Source of the DNA: Roseovarius sp.
Lineage (GTDB): Bacteria; Pseudomonadota; Alphaproteobacteria; Rhodobacterales; Rhodobacteraceae
Direction: 5' to 3'
Assembly: GCA_007125415.1 (NCBI GenBank)
Contig: SLDH01000249.1
Coordinates: 1-12,896, forward strand
DNA length: 12,896 nt
This document shows, in pieces, positions 1 to 5,763 of the stretch (its first letter is position 1; each line of letters starts with the position of its first letter). The notes beneath the pieces were generated by a model. The model was not told where the DNA came from. It ran no database searches and saw only the letters and a list, made by a program, of their open reading frames with translations. A program made the translations under genes and the position numbers.

Positions 1-7
1 GGGGCGC

Positions 8-55
8 AGGAATTTTTGGAAAATTCCTGATGCATTTCCTTCAAGGAAATGCATC
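8..55 (-). terminator. Tandem perfect hairpins downstream of mmsA
   Basis: Two perfect inverted repeats stand back to back just past the mmsA stop codon. One has 9-bp arms (8-16 and 20-28, AGGAATTTT/AAAATTCCT) around a 3-nt loop. The other has 13-bp arms (29-41 and 43-55) around one central base at 42. They would fold in the mmsA mRNA 3' end and could stop transcription or protect the transcript. Neither is followed by a clean U-run on the minus strand, so intrinsic termination is inferred only from position. Confidence 0.45.
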
Positions 56-60
56 CCGGC

Positions 61-1560
61 TCAGTCCATCGCCTTGAAGTTGAACTCGCCGCCTTCCTTG
101 ATCCCGCTCGGCCAGCGTGAAGTGACCGTCTTGGTGCGCGAGTAGAACTTGAAGCTGTCAGGCCCATGCTGATTGAGATCGCCGAACATGGATTTCTTCC
201 AGCCGCCGAAGGTGTGGTAGGCCAGCGGCACCGGGATCGGCACGTTGATGCCCACCATGCCCACATTGACGCGATGGGCGAAGTTGCGCGCGGCATCGCC
301 ATCGCGCGTGAAGATCGCGGTGCCATTGCCGTATTCATGGTCCATGGCCAGCTTGAGGGCTTCCTCGTAACTGCCCGCACGCACCGTGCTCAGGACAGGG
401 CCGAAAATCTCCTGTTTGTAGATTTCCATATCCGGGGTGACATGGTCGAAAAGATGCGGGCCGACGAAAAAGCCGTTCTCATAGCCCTGAAGCGAGAAAT
501 CGCGGTTATCCACCACGAGCTTCGCGCCTTCCTCCACGCCCTTGTCGATGAGACCGAGAATCCGTTCCTTGGCTTCGCGCGTGACGACGGGGCCGAAATC
601 CACGTCATCGCCATCCGTATAGGGGGCGACGCGCAGTTTCTCGATGCGTGGCACCAGTTTTTCGATCAGACGGTCCGCCGTTTCCTCACCCACAGGGACG
701 GCGACGGACACGGCCATGCACCGCTCACCGGCTGCGCCATAGCCCGCGCCGATCAGCGCATCGGCGGCCTGATCCATATCCGCGTCGGGCATGACGATCA
801 GGTGGTTCTTGGCCCCGCCGAAACATTGCGCGCGCTTGCCGTTCGCGCAGGCGCGGGCGTAGATGTACTGGGCTACCGGCGTTGAGCCCACGAAGGACAC
901 GGCCGCAATGGTCTCGTTGTCGAGAAGCGCATCCACCGCCTCCTTGTCGCCATTGATCACCTGAAAGCAGCCCGCCGGCAGGCCCGCCTCGACAAAGAGC
1001 TCGGCCAGCATCAGCGGCACCGAGGGGTCACGCTCGGAAGGTTTCAGCACCACGGCGTTGCCGCAGGCCAGCGCCGGGCCCACATGCCACAGCGGCATCA
1101 TCGCGGGAAAGTTGAAGGGCATGATCGCGGCCACCACACCCAGCGGCTGGCGCATGGAATAGAGATCGATCCCCGGCCCGGCGTTATCGGTATATTCGCC
1201 CTTCAGCATCTGCGGGGCGGCGATGCAATATTCGATCACTTCCAGCCCGCGCTGCAGGTCGCCGCGCGCATCGGGCAGCGTCTTGCCATGCTCGCGACTC
1301 AACGCCTCGGCCAATTTGTCCATATCGCGATTGATGAGGCCGACCATGGCCATCATCACGCGGGCCCGCTTCTGCGGGTTCATCGCCCCCCAGGCGGGTT
1401 GCGCGGCCGCTGCGCGGCCCACGGCATCATCGGTTTCATCCTTCGTGGCGATCGGCAGTTTCGCCTGTACCTCGCCCGTTGCCGGATTGAAGACGTCCGA
1501 GAAGCGGCCTGAGGAGCCTTTGGCGAGCGCGCCGTCAATGAAATGGGTCAATTCTTGCAT
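61..1560 (-). CDS. mmsA: Methylmalonate-semialdehyde dehydrogenase (CoA-acylating)
   Basis: This is a 499-residue enzyme of the aldehyde dehydrogenase superfamily. The family oxidises methylmalonate semialdehyde (valine, thymine and inositol breakdown) to propionyl-CoA and malonate semialdehyde to acetyl-CoA, using NAD and CoA in the cytoplasm. Visible motifs are PFNFPAMMP with Asn150, the MMSDH signature FGGAKNH at 247-253, and the catalytic Cys281 in AGERCMA. Length is normal for the family. The frame stays open upstream to about 1761, but the ATG at 1560 is chosen because it follows a strong GGGAGGA ribosome site and gives the usual N-terminus (MQELTHFIDG). It is divergent from a LysR-type gene, the likely regulator. 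Close relatives named DddC act in acrylate/3-hydroxypropionate breakdown, so the exact substrate is open. Confidence 0.95.
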   Translation of the reverse strand: MQELTHFIDGALAKGSSGRFSDVFNPATGEVQAKLPIATKDETDDAVGRAAAAQPAWGAMNPQKRARVMMAMVGLINRDMDKLAEALSREHGKTLPDARGDLQRGLEVIEYCIAAPQMLKGEYTDNAGPGIDLYSMRQPLGVVAAIMPFNFPAMMPLWHVGPALACGNAVVLKPSERDPSVPLMLAELFVEAGLPAGCFQVINGDKEAVDALLDNETIAAVSFVGSTPVAQYIYARACANGKRAQCFGGAKNHLIVMPDADMDQAADALIGAGYGAAGERCMAVSVAVPVGEETADRLIEKLVPRIEKLRVAPYTDGDDVDFGPVVTREAKERILGLIDKGVEEGAKLVVDNRDFSLQGYENGFFVGPHLFDHVTPDMEIYKQEIFGPVLSTVRAGSYEEALKLAMDHEYGNGTAIFTRDGDAARNFAHRVNVGMVGINVPIPVPLAYHTFGGWKKSMFGDLNQHGPDSFKFYSRTKTVTSRWPSGIKEGGEFNFKAMD

Positions 1561-1597
1561 GGGGTCCTCCCTGAGATGGGTTTGGCGTAGTCTAGCA

Positions 1598-1626
1598 TTG
1601 CAAAATTTATCTAAGTAGAGGCAATA
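1598..1626 (+). promoter_or_regulatory. Candidate promoter of the LysR-type gene
   Basis: TTGCAA (1598-1603) lies 18 bp before CAATAT or 17 bp before GCAATA (box end about 1626). This would start transcription some 30 bp before the regulator's ATG at 1664. It overlaps the proposed mmsA promoter face to face. Promoter calls by eye are weak in alphaproteobacteria. Confidence 0.25.
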
Positions 1627-1632
1627 TCCCAA
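1604..1632 (-). promoter_or_regulatory. Candidate sigma-70 promoter of mmsA
   Basis: On the minus strand a TTGGGA box (1627-1632) and a TAAATT box (1604-1609) are separated by 17 bp. They lie 44 bp upstream of the mmsA start codon. The -35 match is partial; the spacing is ideal. The operator-like palindrome at 1639-1654 sits just upstream, at about -50, where LysR-type activators commonly bind. Confidence 0.35.
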
Positions 1633-1638
1633 AGTTGA

Positions 1639-1654
1639 TTTGCAAATTCGCAAA
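1639..1654. promoter_or_regulatory. Near-perfect palindrome, probable LysR-type operator
   Basis: TTTGCAAATTCGCAAA is a 16-bp palindrome with seven of eight pairs matching. It contains the T-N11-A pattern typical of LysR-type binding sites. It lies between mmsA and the divergent regulator gene, 9 bp before the regulator's start codon and upstream of the proposed mmsA -35 box. A second TTGCAAA box at 1598-1604 overlaps the proposed mmsA -10 region. That arrangement suits activation of mmsA and self-repression of the regulator. Confidence 0.5.
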
Positions 1655-1663
1655 GGCTTACGC

Positions 1664-2578
1664 ATGGGCGCGCAATGGGATGATCTGAAGGTGTTTCTGG
1701 CGGTGGCGCGCGCCGAAAGTCTTTCGGGGGCGGGTCGGGTGCTCAAGGTGGACCCCGCCACGGTGGGGCGCCGTGTCGCGCGGCTGGAGGCGGCCTACGA
1801 CACGCCGCTCTTCCTGAAATCCCCGATGGGCTATGCCCTGAGCGATGCCGGTCAGCGGCTGCTGGTTCATGCCGAGCGTGCCGAACAGGCGCTGCAGGAG
1901 GCGGCGGATGCGATGGACGGGCAGGGGGAGCCAGGCGCGCGGACGGGCGGTCTGACCGGTCAGTTCCGCATCGGCGCGCCGGATGGTGCCGCGAACTATC
2001 TTCTGCCGCAGGTCTGCGCGCAGATCGCCCGGGACAACCCGGATCTGGATGTGCAGATCGTGGCACTGCCGCGTGTGTTCAACCTCACGCGGCGGGAGGC
2101 GGATATGGTGCTGGCTGTCAGCCCGCCCAGCGCCGGACGCCTCAGCGTTCAGAAGATCAGCGACTACCGGCTTCACCTGGCCGCCAGTGTGCGATATCTG
2201 CACGCCTGTGGCCCCATCACCACTCTCGAGGACCTCAAGGCGCATCGTATTGTCGGCTATATCCCGGACATGATCTTCGACAAGGAACTGGATTATCTCA
2301 CCGAAGCCGGGGTGGAGCGGGTGAACCTCGCCTCGAACTCCGTCTCGGTGCAGGCCAACTGGGTGCATCAGGGTGGGGGTGTGGGCGTCGTGCATGATTT
2401 CGCGCTGCCCTTTCTGCCGGATCTTCGCAAGGTGCTGGAAGACAGTTTCGGCCTGACGCGCAGCTTCTACCTCGTACGCCACGCCGATGACCGCCGGCTC
2501 GAGCGGCAGAACCGCTTCTGCATGCTCCTTGTCGAGGGGCTCCGGACCGAACTGGCACGGCTCGAAGCGCTCTCTTGA
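1664..2578 (+). CDS. LysR-family transcriptional regulator
   Basis: A 304-residue protein with the LysR layout: an N-terminal winged helix-turn-helix at about 5-62 (FLAVARAESLSGAGRVLKVD, then ATVGRRVARLE), followed by a substrate-binding domain from about 95 to 295. The ATG at 1664 is preferred over the TTG at 1640 because AAAGG lies 7 bp upstream and the HTH begins directly after it. It is divergent from mmsA, so it most likely controls that gene in response to a valine- or acrylate-pathway intermediate; that is inference from position. The next gene follows 54 bp downstream on the same strand and may be partly co-transcribed. Confidence 0.92.
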   Translation: MGAQWDDLKVFLAVARAESLSGAGRVLKVDPATVGRRVARLEAAYDTPLFLKSPMGYALSDAGQRLLVHAERAEQALQEAADAMDGQGEPGARTGGLTGQFRIGAPDGAANYLLPQVCAQIARDNPDLDVQIVALPRVFNLTRREADMVLAVSPPSAGRLSVQKISDYRLHLAASVRYLHACGPITTLEDLKAHRIVGYIPDMIFDKELDYLTEAGVERVNLASNSVSVQANWVHQGGGVGVVHDFALPFLPDLRKVLEDSFGLTRSFYLVRHADDRRLERQNRFCMLLVEGLRTELARLEALS

Positions 2579-2632
2579 CAGGGGCGTGCCTTTGGCGGAC
2601 CTTTGAGGCAAACGAAGAAGGAGGGACATCCC

Positions 2633-3067
2633 ATGCTGGTCAAGCAAATCCTGCAGGCGAAAGGCAACAGTGCCGTGATTACGATCAAGCCGGGAACGTC
2701 GGTCAGGGAGGCTGCCGATATCCTGGCGGAGCGCCGCATTGGTGGCCTCGTCGTCTCGAGCACGGGCGAGCGCGCCGAAGGCATCCTGTCGGAGCGCGAT
2801 ATCGTCCGTTCTCTCGCGGTGCGCGGCCCCAGTTGCCTGAGTGAGACAATTGATCAGATGATGACGCATAATCCGGTCTGCTGTTCGGTTCAGGACAGCT
2901 CGGATGCTGTTCTGGCGCGTATGACCGAGGGCCGGTTTCGCCATATGCCGGTGGTGGAAGAGGGCAAGCTGGTGGGCATTGTCACGATCGGGGATGTGGT
3001 CAAGGCGCGACTGGATGAACTCTCCATGGAGAAAACCGCGCTCGAAGGCATGATCATGGGATACTGA
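2633..3067 (+). CDS. Two-CBS-domain protein
   Basis: A 144-residue soluble protein made of almost nothing but a pair of CBS domains, roughly residues 10-63 and 74-130, with conserved-type segments such as GILSERDIVR and VGIVTIGDVVKARL. CBS pairs (Bateman modules) bind adenosine nucleotides such as AMP, ATP or NAD and usually regulate a partner protein. Stand-alone versions of this size are common in alphaproteobacteria and their partners are mostly unknown. An excellent AAGGAGGG ribosome site (about 2617-2624) sets the ATG. It sits between a LysR-type gene and coaD. I see no fused catalytic domain. Confidence 0.92.
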   Translation: MLVKQILQAKGNSAVITIKPGTSVREAADILAERRIGGLVVSSTGERAEGILSERDIVRSLAVRGPSCLSETIDQMMTHNPVCCSVQDSSDAVLARMTEGRFRHMPVVEEGKLVGIVTIGDVVKARLDELSMEKTALEGMIMGY

Positions 3068-3116
3068 CACCATAGCGCCTGACCTGAAAGGCCACGCGGG
3101 ATTGCAACCTGTGGGC

Positions 3117-3140
3117 ATGGGTATTTTCGCCAAGAAGAAA
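3117..3140 (+). other. ATGGGTATTT...AAGAAGAAA intergenic element
   Basis: The 143-bp CBS-coaD gap contains ATGGGTATTTTCGCC directly followed by AAGAAGAAA. It mimics a start of translation (MGIFAKKK) but has no ribosome site, and its frame runs on into coaD in the wrong phase, so it is not a gene. Similar strings seem to recur between genes in Rhodobacteraceae genomes; that is from memory and unchecked. Confidence 0.3.
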
Positions 3141-3210
3141 CACGCCCGCGCCTGTCTCGTTCTGATTGCCCCGCGCGGCTGCACCACCAGAAAAAGGGAG
3201 CCTCCAGAAA

Positions 3211-3702
3211 ATGCGCATCGGGCTTTATCCCGGCACGTTCGATCCGATCACGCTGGGCCATATCGATATCATCCGGCGTGCTGCGGCGCTGGTCGACAGG
3301 CTTGTGATCGGTGTGGCGATCAATCGCGACAAGGGGCCGATGTTCACCCTCGAGGAACGCGTGGCGATGATCGAGGCGGAGGCGGCTGCGCTGACCGCGC
3401 AGACCGGCACGGAGATCGTGGCGCATCCTTTCGAGAACCTGTTGATCGATTGCGCCAAGGATGTAGGGGCGCAGATCATCATCCGCGGGCTGCGGGCGGT
3501 GGCGGATTTCGAATACGAGTTCCAGATGGTGGGCATGAACCGCGCTCTCGATGACAAGGTGGAGACGGTTTTTCTGATGGCCGACGCCAATCACCAGGCC
3601 ATTGCGAGCAAGCTGGTCAAGGAAATCGCCCGGCTCGATGGTGATATCTCGAAATTCGTCACGCGGCCGGTGAAGGCGGCGATGGCGGCGAAGCTGGGCT
3701 GA
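3211..3702 (+). CDS. coaD: Phosphopantetheine adenylyltransferase
   Basis: A 163-residue enzyme that transfers AMP from ATP to 4'-phosphopantetheine, giving dephospho-CoA and pyrophosphate: the fourth step of CoA synthesis, in the cytoplasm. The nucleotidyltransferase motif TLGH is at 14-17 within GTFDPITLGH, the family block RGLRAVADFEYEFQM is at 92-106, and the C-terminal IASKLVKEIA at 131-140 corresponds to the ISSSLVKEIA signature. The length is typical. The frame opens 45 bp further upstream, but the ATG at 3211 follows GGGAG at a 10-bp spacing and gives the standard MRIGLYPGTF start. The stop is only 7 bp from the end of the convergent small gene. Confidence 0.97.
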   Translation: MRIGLYPGTFDPITLGHIDIIRRAAALVDRLVIGVAINRDKGPMFTLEERVAMIEAEAAALTAQTGTEIVAHPFENLLIDCAKDVGAQIIIRGLRAVADFEYEFQMVGMNRALDDKVETVFLMADANHQAIASKLVKEIARLDGDISKFVTRPVKAAMAAKLG

Positions 3703-3709
3703 GGCCGCT

Positions 3710-3853
3710 TCACCGCCAGAAGGCGAGCCACTCGATGAGGTCGATCAACTTTCCGCCCAGAAAGAGCAGATAGGTCCAGTCATGGAGCGCGTAGTCAAGG
3801 GCCAGAAGCCCCAGGATGAGCGCGCCGAGGCTGAGGGCAAGCGTATTTGTCAT
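3710..3853 (-). CDS. Small membrane protein downstream of gap (47 aa)
   Basis: This short reading frame begins with MTNTLALSLGALILGLLALD and ends with LIDLIEWLAFWR. Residues about 3-20 form a convincing transmembrane helix. The second half is a hydrophobic or amphipathic helix (28-45) with two tryptophans near the C-terminus. It is 73 bp downstream of gap on the same strand and ends 7 bp from the convergent coaD stop, so it fills the gap exactly. No clear ribosome site precedes the ATG, and an in-frame TAG about 30 bp upstream excludes a longer form. Similar small proteins next to gap seem familiar from Rhodobacteraceae, but no function is known to me. Confidence 0.72.
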   Translation of the reverse strand: MTNTLALSLGALILGLLALDYALHDWTYLLFLGGKLIDLIEWLAFWR

Positions 3854-3926
3854 ACCGGGGCCAGTCCGATTGGAAGCGGTCTACCCCTACATGACCGAGT
3901 GTCGGCGCGAGCACAAGATGACGGGG

Positions 3927-4928
3927 TCAGCCCAGCCTGCCCATGGCCACGGCCATATCGGCCATGCGACACGAAAACCCCCATTCATTGTCATACCAGG
4001 CGAGCACCCGCACAAGCCGCCCGCCGATCACTTTGGTCTGTGCCGGGGCGAAGATCGAGCTTTCCTCGGTATGATTGAAATCGACCGACACTTTCGGCTC
4101 CGGATCATAGCCCAGCACGCCCTTCATGGGACCGTTGGCGGCCGCCTCCATCGCGGCATTGACCTCCGCTTCGGTGACGTCTCGCCCCGCCACGATGGTC
4201 AGGTCCACCGCCGAGACATTCGGCGTGGGCACACGGATGGCCGATCCGTCGAGCCTGCCCTTGAGGGCGGGCAGCACCTCGCCCAAAGCCCTGGCGGCCC
4301 CGGTGGAGGTGGGGATCATCGACAGGGCGGCCGCGCGCGCGCGGTAGAGATCGTTGTGGCGGCGGTCGAGCGTGGGCTGATCGCCGGTATAGGCATGGAT
4401 CGTGGTCATGATGCCGCTCTCGATGCCGAAAGCGTCCAGCAGCACCTTGGCCACGGGGGCAAGGCAATTGGTGGTGCAGGAGCCGTTGGAGATCATCCGC
4501 TCGCCGGGCTGCATGTCGCCGTCATTGACACCGAAGACGACCGTGCGATCCACGTTCTTGCCGGGGGCGGAAAGCAGCACCTTGCCCGCCCCCCGCTCGA
4601 GATGCGTGACGGCCTTCTTGCCATCGTTGAACTTGCCGGTGCATTCCAGCACCACATCGCAACCCGACCAGTCGAGCGCGGCCATGTCATAGGTGGAGAA
4701 CATGGTCATGGGCCCGCGGCCCAGGTCCATAGTGCCTTCGCCCAGGGTGATCTCACCGGGGAAGCGGCCATGCACGGAATCGTATCTGATGAGATGCGCG
4801 GCGGTTTCCAGCGGTCCGGTGGCATTGACCTTGATGACTTCGATATCCTCGCGGCCCGAGGCGGCGATATGCGCCAATGTGCAGCGGCCGATCCGGCCAA
4901 ACCCGTTGATGCCGACTTTGATGGTCAT
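3927..4928 (-). CDS. gap: Glyceraldehyde-3-phosphate dehydrogenase, type I
   Basis: A 333-residue enzyme of glycolysis and gluconeogenesis that interconverts glyceraldehyde 3-phosphate and 1,3-bisphosphoglycerate. The Rossmann motif INGFGRIGR (7-15), catalytic Cys151 in SNGSCTTNCLAP, His178 in TTIHAYTGD and the C-terminal WYDNEWGFS are all present. The start follows an AGGAG ribosome site. The Asp that normally recognises the NAD ribose is replaced by Ala36 (VNATG), and the usual Leu-Pro pair after the active site is Arg189-Arg190 (LDRRHNDL). Both changes suggest NADP or dual cofactor use. The STGAARALGEVLP segment rules against erythrose-4-phosphate dehydrogenase. It lies in the same direction as tkt, with a DMSP lyase gene on the opposite strand between them. 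Confidence 0.96.
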   Translation of the reverse strand: MTIKVGINGFGRIGRCTLAHIAASGREDIEVIKVNATGPLETAAHLIRYDSVHGRFPGEITLGEGTMDLGRGPMTMFSTYDMAALDWSGCDVVLECTGKFNDGKKAVTHLERGAGKVLLSAPGKNVDRTVVFGVNDGDMQPGERMISNGSCTTNCLAPVAKVLLDAFGIESGIMTTIHAYTGDQPTLDRRHNDLYRARAAALSMIPTSTGAARALGEVLPALKGRLDGSAIRVPTPNVSAVDLTIVAGRDVTEAEVNAAMEAAANGPMKGVLGYDPEPKVSVDFNHTEESSIFAPAQTKVIGGRLVRVLAWYDNEWGFSCRMADMAVAMGRLG

Positions 4929-5009
4929 CGCGCGTCTCCTGAAAAACAGTCGAATTCGAGGCCTCTTAGGCCCGCAGCGCAGCGGGGGGAAGGGCAAAAA
5001 CTTCCGGTA

Positions 5010-5032
5010 GCGATAACCGTTTGCGCAAAAGG
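5010..5032. promoter_or_regulatory. Overlapping palindromes between gap and the DMSP lyase gene
   Basis: GCGATAACCGTTTGCGC (5010-5026) is a 17-bp odd-centred palindrome with six of eight pairs matching. It overlaps CCGTTTGCGCAAAAGG (5017-5032), whose core TTTGCGCAAA (5020-5029) is perfect. The site lies 82 bp upstream of the gap start codon and 66 bp before the candidate leader ORF of the DMSP lyase. It could therefore serve either promoter. The AAC-N-GTT core recalls LacI-type operators; this is inference. Confidence 0.4.
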
Positions 5033-5097
5033 AGGGTGGCGGGCGGGTGCGGACCGGGGGTATGGCTTGTTGCAAGCGATGCAGCAAGGAGGCCCCG

Positions 5098-5151
5098 ATG
5101 ACCCCCATGGAAACAATGCGACCCGCCCGCGCCGGGCAAGGCACACGATGA
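5098..5151 (+). CDS. Possible 17-codon leader ORF of the DMSP lyase gene
   Basis: A perfect AAGGAGG ribosome site (5086-5092) stands 5 bp before the ATG at 5098, which opens a 17-residue frame (MTPMETMRPARAGQGTR). Its TGA overlaps the ATG of the DMSP lyase gene as ATGA, the classic layout for translational coupling. The lyase itself has only a weak AAGG ahead of its start. The peptide shows no run of one amino acid, so an attenuator is not obvious. It may simply load ribosomes for the next gene, or the overlap may be chance. Confidence 0.35.
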   Translation: MTPMETMRPARAGQGTR

Positions 5152-5750
5152 GTTTCGAGCGGTTGCAGGCGCTGGTGAACGCGGCGGACGCCGCCTTCCT
5201 CAGCCATGTCGAGGCACCCGGTGCGCAACGCTCGACCCGGGCCATTTTCGAAACCCTGCAGGACGCGCTGTCGGACGATCCGGTGTTGCGTCTCGGGCAG
5301 GCCAAACGGCTGCCGGCCTGCATCCATCTCGAGACGGCATCCGCGCCCGAACGGTTCGAAGATGCGGCGCTGCGCGCCCTGGTCGAGGCCTTTCGTGCGC
5401 TGGAGCCCGATCTGACATGGTATGAGCGCACGGGCGATGCGCCCGGCGCCAATGCCGCCTATCGGGGCGGGCATGCCAACACGATGATCGTGGGCCCCGG
5501 CGGATTGTTGCGGCACCAATCGGTCTGGCTGGGAATGTCGCTCATGGCACCTAAGGTGCGCTATCCTGATCACACACATCCGCCCGAAGAAACCTATCTG
5601 GCGCTGAGCGACGGGGATTTCTTTCAGGAAGGGCGCGGCTGGTTCACCCCCGGCATGGGCGGTACATTCTACAACCCGCCCGGCATTCGGCACGCGATGC
5701 GCTCAGGGGAAAGACCCTTCCTCGCCATGTGGGCCTTGCGCGCCTGCTGA
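5148..5750 (+). CDS. Dimethylsulfoniopropionate lyase, cupin type (DddL/DddQ group)
   Basis: A 200-residue protein predicted to split DMSP into dimethyl sulfide and acrylate, using a metal held in a cupin barrel. The C-terminal cupin shows Tyr139, His142, His144, Glu148, Tyr150 and His182. The spacings H-x3-E-x-Y and 38 residues to the last His match the DddQ metal site (His125, Glu129, Tyr131, His163) and Tyr120. The block HPPEETYLALS, then GGTFYNPPGIRHAM, looks closer to DddL as I recall it, so the subtype is left open. The N-terminal half is helical and less conserved. The ATG at 5148 has AAGG 6 bp upstream; an in-frame ATG at 5079 lacks a ribosome site. Divergent from gap, convergent with the lipoprotein gene. 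There is no signal peptide, so it acts in the cytoplasm. Confidence 0.85.
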   Translation: MSFERLQALVNAADAAFLSHVEAPGAQRSTRAIFETLQDALSDDPVLRLGQAKRLPACIHLETASAPERFEDAALRALVEAFRALEPDLTWYERTGDAPGANAAYRGGHANTMIVGPGGLLRHQSVWLGMSLMAPKVRYPDHTHPPEETYLALSDGDFFQEGRGWFTPGMGGTFYNPPGIRHAMRSGERPFLAMWALRAC

Positions 5751-5763
5751 GCCGCGCCTTGCG

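Noticed and set aside
166..885. 239-codon plus-strand frame opposite mmsA
   Set aside because: His- and Arg-rich shadow of mmsA, a common result of GC-rich codon use on the opposite strand.
1658..3187. 509-codon minus-strand frame
   Set aside because: It runs antisense through the LysR-type and CBS genes, whose family motifs are clear; it has no recognisable domain.
3102..3554. Plus-strand frame starting MQPVGMGIFAKKK
   Set aside because: It overlaps coaD in another phase, has no ribosome site at its start, and its translation over coaD is low-complexity shadow sequence.
3816..5147. Long open frame upstream of the DMSP lyase, in phase with it
   Set aside because: Positions 3927-4928 are the antisense of gap; the real lyase begins at 5148, with 5079 as a weaker alternative.
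4926..5693. N-terminal extension of gap to 5693
   Set aside because: The added residues are antisense to the DMSP lyase; the ATG at 4928 has AGGAG before it and gives the normal GAPDH N-terminus.
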